From positions 1-64,000 of the forward strand of contig NZ_JWTB01000022.1 in NCBI RefSeq assembly GCF_000813845.1: DNA of 64,000 bases, read 5' to 3'. The notes below the pieces were generated by a model. The model made no database searches. It saw only the letters and a list, made by a program, of their open reading frames with translations, and had not been told where the DNA came from. Numbering within the stretch: position 1 is the stretch's first letter; the number at the start of each line of letters is the position of its first letter. Source of the DNA: Pseudarthrobacter phenanthrenivorans. Lineage in GTDB: Bacteria > Actinomycetota > Actinomycetes > Actinomycetales > Micrococcaceae. This document shows, one piece after another, positions 26,312 to 35,214 of the stretch. A program made the translations under genes and the position numbers.

Positions 26312-27063
26312 TGGACGTCCGGATGATGCTGGCGACGGCGCGCAGGGTGCTCAGCCAGGTGCGCCACGACCACCGCAGCATCGCCATGATCCTGGTGGTG
26401 CCTGCACTGCTGCTGACGGCGGTGTACTTCCTCTACGAGAACGAGACCCTCCCGCCCGGCGTGCCGCGCACCTTCGACCGGGTGGGCCTAATGATGCTGG
26501 CAATCTTTCCGTTCGTGGTGATGTTCCTGGTCACCTCCATCACCATGCTGAGGGAACGCACGTCCGGGACGCTGGAGCGGCTGCTGACGACTCCCGTGCA
26601 CCAGGCCGATCTGCTCTTCGGATACGGCCTGGCTTTTTCCCTGATGGCCGCACTGCAGTCGCTGGTGGCCACCGCGGTGGCCTACTGGGTCTTCGGCCTG
26701 GATATCGCCGGAGCACCGGGCTATGTGGTGCTGATCGCGGTGATCAATGCGGTTTTGGGCGTGGCGCTCGGCCTGTTTTGTTCGGCCTTTGCCCGGACCG
26801 AGTTCCAGGCGGTCCAGTTCATGCCGGTCGTGGTGGTGCCGCAGATCCTCCTGTGCGGCCTGTTCGTGGCGCGGGAACGGATGAACGATGTCCTGGAGGC
26901 AGTGTCCAATGTGCTGCCCCTGACCTTCTCGGTGGATGCCCTCCAGGAGATAGCGGCCCACGCGGAGGCGACCAGCAGGCTGTGGCAGGACGCCTTGGCC
27001 ATGGCGGCCATCGCGCTGGGCGTCCTGGTGCTCTCCGCCCTCACGCTGCGGCGGCGGACGTGA
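26311..27063 (+). CDS. ABC-2 type exporter, membrane subunit
   Basis: 250-aa permease with six predicted membrane segments. The amphipathic N-terminus (ATARRVLSQVRHDHRS), a TSITMLRERTSGTLERLLTTPV loop typical of ABC-2 exporters, and hydrophobic C-terminal helices ending ALTLRRRT support the call. AGGAG lies 9 nt before the ATG. It overlaps the ATPase gene by 1 nt and the TetR gene by 4 nt, so all three form one operon. The substrate is unknown; drug or lipid export is usual for this pairing. Confidence 0.92.
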   Translation: MDVRMMLATARRVLSQVRHDHRSIAMILVVPALLLTAVYFLYENETLPPGVPRTFDRVGLMMLAIFPFVVMFLVTSITMLRERTSGTLERLLTTPVHQADLLFGYGLAFSLMAALQSLVATAVAYWVFGLDIAGAPGYVVLIAVINAVLGVALGLFCSAFARTEFQAVQFMPVVVVPQILLCGLFVARERMNDVLEAVSNVLPLTFSVDALQEIAAHAEATSRLWQDALAMAAIALGVLVLSALTLRRRT

Positions 27064-27728
27064 GGCTGGAGGATTCCGCCGGCAGCCCGGACCGGCCCGG
27101 CAGGGTCCGTTCCGCAACGGCCGGCGGCGGACCAACTTCCACCCGCAGGGGACGCCGCGGCGGCACCACGGAGTCCCGGGACCACATCCTGGACGCCGCC
27201 CGCAGACTCTTCGCCGAACATGGCTTCGAGGGCACCAGCCTGCGGCAGGTTGCCCGCAGTGCAGGAGTGGATCCGGCCATGATCCACCATTTCTTCACGG
27301 GCAAGGACGAGCTTTTCGCGCTCAGCGTGGAGCTGCCTGCCGACCCGGAGACGGTCCTGGCGGGCATGGCGGGCACGGCCCCCGACCGGCGGGCGGAACT
27401 GGTTGTCAGGACGGTCCTCCGGCTCTGGGAGAGCCCGGCCCAGGCCGGCCTGCTGGCTTTCCTCCGTGGCACGGTCGGGTCCAAGGCCAAAACGGCCCTG
27501 CTGCGGGACATGGTGGCAAAACGGGTGATCAGCAGGATCATGGCGGGCGTTTCCGGGACACCCGAGGAAGTCGCGCTGCGTGGAAGCCTCGTGGCCACCC
27601 AGGTGGTGGGACTGATGATGGTCCGCTACGTTGTCCGGCTGGAGCCGCTGGCCTCCGCTGCGCCCGAGGACGTTGTGCGGCTCGTGGCCCCGAACGTGCA
27701 GCGGTACCTCACCGGCCCCCTCGCCTGA
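27060..27728 (+). CDS. TetR-family repressor of the ABC exporter operon
   Basis: 222-aa regulator. After a disordered basic N-terminus the HTH domain reads ILDAARRLFAEHGFEGTSLRQVARSAGVDPAMIHHFFTGKDELF, about residues 45-90; the C-terminal part resembles the TetR_C ligand domain. The GTG start overlaps the permease stop (GTGA). It most likely binds the 20-bp palindrome at 25396-25415 and releases it when a transported compound is present. Confidence 0.9.
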   Translation: MRLEDSAGSPDRPGRVRSATAGGGPTSTRRGRRGGTTESRDHILDAARRLFAEHGFEGTSLRQVARSAGVDPAMIHHFFTGKDELFALSVELPADPETVLAGMAGTAPDRRAELVVRTVLRLWESPAQAGLLAFLRGTVGSKAKTALLRDMVAKRVISRIMAGVSGTPEEVALRGSLVATQVVGLMMVRYVVRLEPLASAAPEDVVRLVAPNVQRYLTGPLA

Positions 27729-27807
27729 CGGAGCGGGTTACAGCACGCCAGGGGCTGGCCTGGGTGATCAGGGTCGAGGCCGGGCCGGCTGCCTGCTCAC
27801 GGTCCTG

Positions 27808-28563
27808 CTATTTGATCAGGGCGGCAGCGGCGTCCATCAGGGCGCCCGCCCGTTGCACGGCGTCGGCCTCGCTTGCGCCGCCGGATGCGACGGAGGTAAG
27901 GACAACGCCCTGCCGGACCGCCTGGGCCGTGACGGTGGACTGTGTGCGGCCGTCAGGCAATGTGCTGTCCGTGCGGTACGCAACAGCACCGGGAACTGAA
28001 CTGACCCCCGGCACCGCTTTCACGGTAACGGCGATCTCCATCCCCGAGGCAGTCATGGTCATCGAGGGGCACTTCGCCAACTGCTGCGGCGAGTCTGTGA
28101 CTTTGGCCAGGAAGCTCTGGTCCAGGCCTGCCACCAGTGACAAAGCAGTGGCCGCACCGGTGCCGTTATCAGTGCTCATACCGACCGCCATGGCCGCGCC
28201 GTCAACCGATGGCACCGTACTGGCGGCAGCGAGCTCCTTGCACTCGGCAGGCTTGACGTCGATGGAGGCGAGCATGGCCTTGGTTTGCTCCAGGGTGGTG
28301 GCGATGTCCCCGCTGGGCAGGACGGACAGCCTCCGGTCGGCCGCATCCCTGACCTGGCCGACGATGGCAGCCAACTCTTCCGCCGTGTATGCCTTGGCGG
28401 TGGGCGTTGGGGTGGGCGTGGCTGTTGGGGTGGGGGCCGCCGTGGTTGCCCGGGGTGCCGGGGAAGAGTCCGCGGCCTGTGGGGCAGCCGGTCCCCCGCA
28501 GGCGGATACGGAGATGGCCAACAGGGCCGAGGCCCCAAAAGTTCCCAGCACGGACGTCTTCAA
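27808..28563 (-). CDS. Lipoprotein of unknown function
   Basis: 251-aa predicted lipoprotein. The signal peptide ends in the lipobox VSAC (Cys near residue 22), followed by a Thr/Pro-rich linker (PTPTATPTPTPTAK) and a folded domain of about 180 residues with two cysteines (AECKEL and AKCPSM) that may pair. It resembles actinobacterial sensor-domain lipoproteins in layout only. The start is the TTG at 28563 with GGGGGA 5 nt upstream. It is monocistronic and convergent with the TetR gene. Confidence 0.75.
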   Translation of the reverse strand: MKTSVLGTFGASALLAISVSACGGPAAPQAADSSPAPRATTAAPTPTATPTPTPTAKAYTAEELAAIVGQVRDAADRRLSVLPSGDIATTLEQTKAMLASIDVKPAECKELAAASTVPSVDGAAMAVGMSTDNGTGAATALSLVAGLDQSFLAKVTDSPQQLAKCPSMTMTASGMEIAVTVKAVPGVSSVPGAVAYRTDSTLPDGRTQSTVTAQAVRQGVVLTSVASGGASEADAVQRAGALMDAAAALIK

Positions 28564-29456
28564 TTTTTCCCCCAATATGCAGCTGTGCGCCGGCGGCCGC
28601 CGGCTAGAAGAGAACTGTAGCGAATGTCCCCACCTGGCGGAAGCCGACGCGTTCGTACGTGGACCTGGCCCTGGTATTGAAGCCGTTCACGTAGAGGCTG
28701 GTGACGGGGGCGATCTTCTGGGCCTGCTCCACCACGGCGGACATGTACCCGGCGCTCAGTCCCTGGCCCCGGAAGACCGGGTTCATCCAGACGCCCTGGA
28801 CCTGGGTGACGTCCTCGGTCACTGCTCCGAGCTCGGCTTTGAACACCACCTCGCGGGCTTCGTTGAGGTGGACCAGGGAATGGCCCTGCCTGATGAGGCC
28901 CTCCACGCGGCGGCTGTAGAACTCCCTGCCGCCCAAATAGGGCGAATAGCCGACTTCTTCCTCGAACATGGCGGCGCAGGCGGGAAGGATTCGGTCGAAG
29001 TCGGCGAGGTTTCCCTGGGCAAGGCCGGGATTGGCCTGCACCTGGGGGGCACCTTCGATGACCATCAGGGGCTGGTCCCCGCGGACTTCGTGGGCGTGGT
29101 GGCCCAGCTCCGCCAGCTCGGTGTTGAGGGCCAACACTGCTTCGGCGGGACCGAATGCGGACGCATACCTGCGCCCGGAGCTGTTGGCGGCCTGCGCTAC
29201 CAGGGGCGCCAGTGCGGGATCGAGCTGGACGGGGACCAGGTTGGCTCCGGCCCAGCACGCGCCCGCCAGCACGCCGTCGTCGAATATTCCAATGACGCCG
29301 GCACCGCCGCTGGTGGGTGCCGCCGTCCCTGTGGCCCGGAGGTGGGCCAGGATGAACACGTTGGCCACCGGGTCCTGCAGGGCCAGCGACGTCAGCGCGG
29401 GGGTGTCCTGCCCGTCGAGGGTACGGACGGACAACCCCGCGGGATCGGCAACGTCC

Positions 29457-30623
<1,167 letters not shown>

Positions 30624-30657
30624 GTGGACTCCTTGAGTTGAAAGGGTGAAAAGGCGG

Positions 30658-30951
30658 CTACGCGGCAATCCCGGCCAGGATGCCGGTTACCGGAGACCAT
30701 TCGGTGATGCGGGTTCCGGCGATCACGCCGGCCGCGGCAAAAGGGTCCTGCTTGAGGATCGAGTTGAGGGCGGCTTCGTCCGATGCCTTGAAGATCAGCA
30801 GGGCACCTGCTCCGTCACCATAAGGGCCGCTTGCCACGATGACGTCATCCTCTGCCAGGCCGCCGGTCCATTCGCGGTGGGCGGGACGGACCTCGTTGCG
30901 GGTTTCGGTGGAGTCTGCGGCATAAACGTACTCAACGGCAAAAACTGTCAT
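30658..30951 (-). CDS. YciI-family protein
   Basis: 97-aa single-domain protein of the YciI/DGPF-like fold: [46 protein letters not shown], and DPFAAAGV. The histidine in RPAHREW and the aspartate in QDPF are the conserved putative catalytic pair. The reaction is unknown. The ATG at 30951 lies 6 nt after TAGGGT, with no ribosome site, suggesting leaderless translation. It lies 34 nt upstream of ispG on the same strand. Confidence 0.87.
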   Translation of the reverse strand: MTVFAVEYVYAADSTETRNEVRPAHREWTGGLAEDDVIVASGPYGDGAGALLIFKASDEAALNSILKQDPFAAAGVIAGTRITEWSPVTGILAGIAA

Positions 30952-30957
30952 ACCGCT

Positions 30958-30963
30958 ACCCTA
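30958..30963 (-). promoter_or_regulatory. -10 element of the YciI-family gene
   Basis: TAGGGT on the minus strand ends 6 nt before the ATG at 30951. It may also supply the ispG transcript. Confidence 0.45.
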
Positions 30964-31045
30964 TCGCCATGGCAGGCCTGCCAGCGCACCGATCCGGGTC
31001 CGGCGAGGGGTCCTGCACGCGAAATGGAGCGGCACCCGGCGCAGC

Positions 31046-31645
31046 TCACTGCAGGAAGAGGACCTTGGCTGCTGCGGCGGTTCCGGCCGCCCACAGCATG
31101 GAGGTGAGGGTGCCGATGATGAACCGTTCGGCGGCCACCGGCGTCTCCTTCAGCTCGGCAAACCTGCCGAGGCCCTTGATGGCGACGATGTAGGCGATGG
31201 CCACCGGCTGGCCGGCGAGGATGGCAAGGCATACTCCCAGCCGTTCGAGCACGCCGATGATGGCTCCCCCGCGCAGGATCCGCTGGGTTGGCTGGGCCGG
31301 AGCGGCGGCAGTTCCGTCCGACGCCGTGTGGCCGGGCGGGGCGCTCAACTCGCCGTCCACGGCCTGGCCCCCTGCGCCGCCCGGGCCGGTGGCGCCGCCT
31401 GCAGTGGCCTGGGATCCATCGGCTGGGGTGCGGGGAACGACTGTCCCGTCGGCGGGTGCGCGGGAGGGATCATCCACGGTGACATCGGCGGAAGGGTCCT
31501 GCTCCGCCCGGCGGGAATCCTCCGCAGCCTTGGCGGCGTCCGCCTTGTCATCGATGGTCCTGGCCAGCTTGAACACCAGTGCCGTGACGGGCCAGCCGGC
31601 AAAGCCAGCCACCACAAGGGCCAAAGCCACCCAAAGTGCGCTCAC
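31046..31645 (-). CDS. Membrane protein with DUF3307-like C-terminus
   Basis: 199-aa protein with an N-terminal membrane helix (SALWVALALVVAGFAGWPV), a disordered acidic/Pro-rich middle (residues about 30-120) and two C-terminal membrane segments. The block IGVLERLGVCLAILAGQPVA followed by AIKGLGRFAELKE and FIIGTLTSMLWA resembles the C-terminus of DUF3307 proteins. It starts with GTG at 31645 behind GGAG. The SatD-like gene lies upstream, and SatD and DUF3307 genes are frequent neighbours, which supports both calls. Function unknown. Confidence 0.7.
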   Translation of the reverse strand: MSALWVALALVVAGFAGWPVTALVFKLARTIDDKADAAKAAEDSRRAEQDPSADVTVDDPSRAPADGTVVPRTPADGSQATAGGATGPGGAGGQAVDGELSAPPGHTASDGTAAAPAQPTQRILRGGAIIGVLERLGVCLAILAGQPVAIAYIVAIKGLGRFAELKETPVAAERFIIGTLTSMLWAAGTAAAAKVLFLQ

Positions 31646-31771
31646 CTGTCTCCTTTGTTCCGCGGTCCGGCGGGGGTTCCGGACCGGCCTCCGCCAGGGC
31701 CAAACCCGTTCCGGGGCCAGGCCTCCTCACGTGGCCGGACCTCTTCCGGGGCGGTCCCCTCCCAGAGCTCC

Positions 31772-31819
31772 GATTCCTTCAGGCCCGGATTCCTTCAGGC
31801 CTGGATTCCTTCAAGCCTG
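31772..31819. repeat. 16-bp tandem repeat carrying the stop codon of the SatD-like gene
   Basis: Three 16-bp units (31772-31787, 31788-31803, 31804-31819) of GATTCCTTCAGGCCTG type differ at one or two positions. On the minus strand each carries TGA: 31813-31811 (the real stop), 31797-31795 and 31781-31779. The period places a stop in each of the three frames. Confidence 0.88.
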
Positions 31820-32497
31820 GGCCAGTTGCGAGTCGGCCAGGTCCAGAAGCATGGAAGCAGCCGGCCTGGCTGCCCATTCTTCCTGCCACCCGGCCCGCAA
31901 CACGGTACGGCTCACCGACTGCTCCGAAATTCCAAGTTCCTGCGCCACGCGCTTTTGGCTTCCATGCCGGCCGGGCCCAGCGCTGCCCGGGCCCAGGCGG
32001 CGGAGTGCATCCACCACCCGCCACTGCGCCTCGGTACGTTCCTGGACGAGCCGGCCGAGCAGCCGCAACACGGCTTCGGCATTGGCACACTCCTGGACCC
32101 CTTTCCCGGCTTGGCTTCCGCCGCCGCTTTCCCCTGCCATGATGCCCGGCACCACCGACAATGGAACCTGGGAGCCGGCACCCTTGGCGAGTTCCACGGC
32201 TTTCCGTGCCGCAACGAAAGCCGTTCCGGATCCTTCCCGGGGGCTGCCGCCGCGGGGCAACGAAACGGTTCCGACGCCGATCCCGACGTACCAGCGTCCT
32301 CCGCGGAGGGCGTGCAGGGCGATCTCCACCACCGCGGACGGGTCCCGCACCACGCCCTGGACTTCATCCCCGACGGAGCGGTCGAAGACGGGCGGCTCCG
32401 CATCCGCCAGGTCCAGCCGCGCAACCTCGGCAAGCAGGGCCGGAACCCGGTCCTTGTCTCCGGTGCTTCCGCGTTGGTCGATGGTCATGACGAACAT
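31811..32497 (-). CDS. SatD-like protein with C-terminal helix-turn-helix
   Basis: 228-aa protein. The N-terminal half (FVMTIDQRGSTGDKDRV, VFDRSVGDEVQGVV, GRWYVGIGVGTVSLP) resembles the SatD family, which has a cyclase-like ferredoxin fold. The C-terminal part has a helix-turn-helix (SQKRVAQELGISEQSVSRTVLRAG, about residues 180-203). It probably acts as an autoregulator of its AT-rich promoter, which contains two dyads. The mRNA is predicted leaderless (TATGGT, 6 nt, ATG). It precedes the DUF3307-like gene. Family assignment is moderate; a plain HTH regulator is the alternative. Confidence 0.65.
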   Translation of the reverse strand: MFVMTIDQRGSTGDKDRVPALLAEVARLDLADAEPPVFDRSVGDEVQGVVRDPSAVVEIALHALRGGRWYVGIGVGTVSLPRGGSPREGSGTAFVAARKAVELAKGAGSQVPLSVVPGIMAGESGGGSQAGKGVQECANAEAVLRLLGRLVQERTEAQWRVVDALRRLGPGSAGPGRHGSQKRVAQELGISEQSVSRTVLRAGWQEEWAARPAASMLLDLADSQLAQA

Positions 32498-32503
32498 GAC
32501 TCA

Positions 32504-32532
32504 ACCATATACGGCTGATCACACACGATCAA
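32504..32532 (-). promoter_or_regulatory. Promoter of the SatD-like gene
   Basis: TTGATC (32532-32527), 17 nt, TATGGT (32509-32504), then 6 nt to the ATG at 32497: a full promoter with the transcription start at or next to the start codon. This is one of the best examples of the leaderless arrangement here. Confidence 0.78.
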
Positions 32533-32559
32533 TCAAATTTGGCTGATTATCGGTAATCA
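32516..32559. promoter_or_regulatory. Two operator-like dyads in the SatD-like promoter
   Basis: TGATC-N6-GATCA (32516-32531) overlaps the -35 element and spacer. TGATTA-TCGG-TAATCA (32544-32559) lies just upstream. The region is clearly A+T richer than its surroundings. Binding by the encoded HTH protein is inferred. Confidence 0.6.
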
Positions 32560-32588
32560 ACTGTTTTTGTCTGACGAAGCAGGGATGG

Positions 32589-33920
32589 CTATCCGAAGAG
32601 GTTGACTGGCTTGACGATGTCCGCGTAGATCAGCAGCGCGCTCATTCCCATCAGGAGGGCCGCAACCACATAGGTGACGGGAAGCAGCTTGGCGATGTCG
32701 AAGGCGCCGGGATCGGGGCGGCCGCGAAGCCTGGCAACCCAGCGCCGTGCGCCCTCGTACAACGCCCCGGCGACATGGCCGCCGTCCAGCGGCAGCAACG
32801 GGATCAGGTTGAACACAGCGAGGGCGAAGTTCAGGCCGGCGAGCAGGCCAACCAGCGTTGCCACCCGTGACTGCAGCGGCACGGCTTCCATGGCCGCCAC
32901 CTCGCCGGCCACCCGGCCAACGCCCACCACGCTGATGGGGCCGTTGGGATCGCGTGGCTCTTCACTGAAGGCGGCCTTGGCGACGCCCACAACCCGGGCC
33001 GGCAGGTTGAAGACAACGCCGGCCACCTGGCGGATGTTCTCCCCGGCCATGGGCAGGACGGACGACGCCGGCTGGGGCACCAGCGCCGTTTGCGCACCGA
33101 TGCCGAGGAATCCGACGTCCTGGTACTGCAGGTTGCCCGCAGCGTCCGTGGCCTGCCGCCCGTCCGCACCCATGACCGGCCGGGCCGACAGGACAGGGGT
33201 GACCGTGGTGGACACCTGGCTGCCGTCCCGCTCCACGGTGATGGCTACGTCCTTGCCGGCGGAGGCCCGGATCCATTCCGTCAACTGGTCCCAGCTGGTG
33301 ACCTGCCGGCCGTCGAAGGAGGTAATTGTGTCATTGGGCTTCAGGCCGGCCGCAGCGGCGGGCGTCAGCTGGCAGTCGGCGGAATTGGGATCCACGGTCT
33401 GTCCCGCGGCCACCTGGCACTTGGAGACATCGGAAATGGTGGTGGTGGCCGTGGCGACACCGAAGCCCATCAGCAGCACGGCGGTGAGCAGCACGCCAAG
33501 GATCATGTTCATGGCCGGACCGCCGAGCATGATGATGACTTTTTTCCAGACCGGGAGGCGGTAGAACACGCGGTTTTCGTCTCCTGGGCCCACTTCCTCG
33601 TGCGCCATGGAGCGGGCCTCGGTGGCAAGGGTCTGGAACATCCCCGTACTGGAGGGCCGGACGGAACCGTCCTCCTTGTTGGGGGGGTACATGCCGATCA
33701 TGGAGACGTAGCCGCCGAGCGGGATCGCCTTGACGCCGTATTCGGTTTCGCCTTTGCGGCGCGACCACAGGGTGGGCCCGAAACCGATCATGTACTTGGT
33801 CACCCGCACCCTGAAGAGCTTGGCGGGCACCAGGTGCCCCACCTCGTGGAGCGCGATGGACGCGGCAATGCCAAGGGCGACGAAGACAACGCCGAGGATG
33901 AAAAGTAGGACAGGGGTCAT
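32589..33920 (-). CDS. rseP: Site-2 protease RseP/RasP (M50 family)
   Basis: Intramembrane zinc metalloprotease of regulated intramembrane proteolysis, for example of anti-sigma factors; the M. tuberculosis counterpart is Rip1. The 443-aa protein has the zinc motif HEVGH in the first membrane helix, a PDZ domain (about residues 180-270, AAAAGLKPNDTITSFDGRQV), and the second catalytic motif NLIPLLPLDGGHV. Its ATG lies 17 nt downstream of the dxr stop, the standard dxr-rseP arrangement. Confidence 0.95.
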   Translation of the reverse strand: MTPVLLFILGVVFVALGIAASIALHEVGHLVPAKLFRVRVTKYMIGFGPTLWSRRKGETEYGVKAIPLGGYVSMIGMYPPNKEDGSVRPSSTGMFQTLATEARSMAHEEVGPGDENRVFYRLPVWKKVIIMLGGPAMNMILGVLLTAVLLMGFGVATATTTISDVSKCQVAAGQTVDPNSADCQLTPAAAAGLKPNDTITSFDGRQVTSWDQLTEWIRASAGKDVAITVERDGSQVSTTVTPVLSARPVMGADGRQATDAAGNLQYQDVGFLGIGAQTALVPQPASSVLPMAGENIRQVAGVVFNLPARVVGVAKAAFSEEPRDPNGPISVVGVGRVAGEVAAMEAVPLQSRVATLVGLLAGLNFALAVFNLIPLLPLDGGHVAGALYEGARRWVARLRGRPDPGAFDIAKLLPVTYVVAALLMGMSALLIYADIVKPVNLFG

Positions 33921-33937
33921 TGAGGTGCTGCTGCTTC

Positions 33938-35122
33938 CTAGAGACTGCTGACTGCTAAACGTTCGTGGGCGCGGGCGCGTGCCCAGCTTTCAGCATCCAG
34001 CACCGATTCCACCGTCAGCCCGGAAGAACCTGGGTGTTCGCTGAGCACGGCTTCAACGGTGTCAACGATATCGGTGAACCGGATCCGGCCGGCGTGGAAG
34101 GCCGTGACGGCTTCCTCGTTGGCGGCATTGAACACAGCCGGGAACGTGCTGCCCTGCCGTGCTGCCTCCTTGGCCAGGCCGACGGCGGGGAAGGCTTCGG
34201 TGTCCAGCGGCTCGAACGTCCACGTGGCCGCCTGCGTCCAGTCGCAGGGGCCGGCGGCTCCAGGCACGCGGTCCGGCCAGCCCAGCCCAAGGGCGATGGG
34301 AAGCCGCATGTCCGGCGGTGATGCCTGGGCGATGGTGGAGCCGTCGATGAACTGGACCATGGAATGGACGATGGACTGCGGGTGCACCACCACGTCGATT
34401 CGGTCCAGCGGGATGTCGAACAGGAGGTGGGCCTCGATGAGTTCCAGGCCCTTGTTCACCAGGGTGGCTGAGTTGGTGGTGACCATGACTCCCATGTCCC
34501 AGGTGGGGTGGGCAAGGGCCTGCTGGGGGGTGACGCCGTGAAGCTCGTCCCGGCTCCGGCCGCGGAAGGGCCCGCCGGACGCGGTGAGGATGAGCTTGTC
34601 CACCTCCCCGGCGGAACCGGAGCGCAGGCACTGGGCAATTGCGGAGTGCTCGGAGTCCACCGGCACGATCTGGCCTTCGGTGGCTGCGGCCTTGACCAGG
34701 CTGCCGCCCACGATGAGCGATTCCTTGTTGGCAAGGGCCAGGGTGGCTCCGGACTTGAGGGCGGCGAGGGTAGGTGCCAGGCCGATGGATCCGGTGATGC
34801 CGTTCAGCACCACGTCCGCGTCCACGGCGGCGATCCGGGCGGAGGCGTCCGGGCCGGCCATGATCTCAGGCCGGTAGGACGGGCGGCCTGCCGCTGCGGC
34901 GGCGTCGCGGATCAGCGCTTCCAGCCGCCCTGGGTCTCCCCCGGCAATTCCCACGGCTGCCGCGCCGGTGTGGACGGCCTGCTGCGCCAGGAGCTCCAGG
35001 TTGCCGCCCCCGGCACTGAGTGCCACCACCTCGAACAGGTGCGGGGCGCCGTCGACGACGTCAATCGCCTGGGTGCCGATGGAACCGGTGGATCCGAGGA
35101 GGACGACTCTGCGTGGCTGCAT
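33938..35122 (-). CDS. dxr: 1-deoxy-D-xylulose-5-phosphate reductoisomerase
   Basis: Second enzyme of the MEP pathway, NADPH-dependent. The 394-aa protein starts with the nucleotide-binding loop [42 protein letters not shown] and HPTWDMG are family blocks. The ATG at 35122 has no ribosome site; GATACT lies 6 nt upstream, a possible leaderless promoter though not a strict TANNNT. It leads the dxr-rseP pair. Confidence 0.96.
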   Translation of the reverse strand: MQPRRVVLLGSTGSIGTQAIDVVDGAPHLFEVVALSAGGGNLELLAQQAVHTGAAAVGIAGGDPGRLEALIRDAAAAAGRPSYRPEIMAGPDASARIAAVDADVVLNGITGSIGLAPTLAALKSGATLALANKESLIVGGSLVKAAATEGQIVPVDSEHSAIAQCLRSGSAGEVDKLILTASGGPFRGRSRDELHGVTPQQALAHPTWDMGVMVTTNSATLVNKGLELIEAHLLFDIPLDRIDVVVHPQSIVHSMVQFIDGSTIAQASPPDMRLPIALGLGWPDRVPGAAGPCDWTQAATWTFEPLDTEAFPAVGLAKEAARQGSTFPAVFNAANEEAVTAFHAGRIRFTDIVDTVEAVLSEHPGSSGLTVESVLDAESWARARAHERLAVSSL

Positions 35123-35179
35123 TGTTTAAGTATCCCGCACCCTCCATGCGCCGCCGCGCCCCTGACCTGCTGCTGCGCC

Positions 35180-35207
35180 TTGACCCCCGTGCCGCCGGGC
35201 GTAACGT
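35180..35207 (+). promoter_or_regulatory. Promoter of the lipase-maturation-factor-like gene
   Basis: TTGACC (35180-35185), 16 nt, TAACGT (35202-35207), then 7 nt to the GTG at 35215. A complete promoter abuts the start codon, so translation is probably leaderless. Confidence 0.72.
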
Positions 35208-35214
35208 GGACTGC

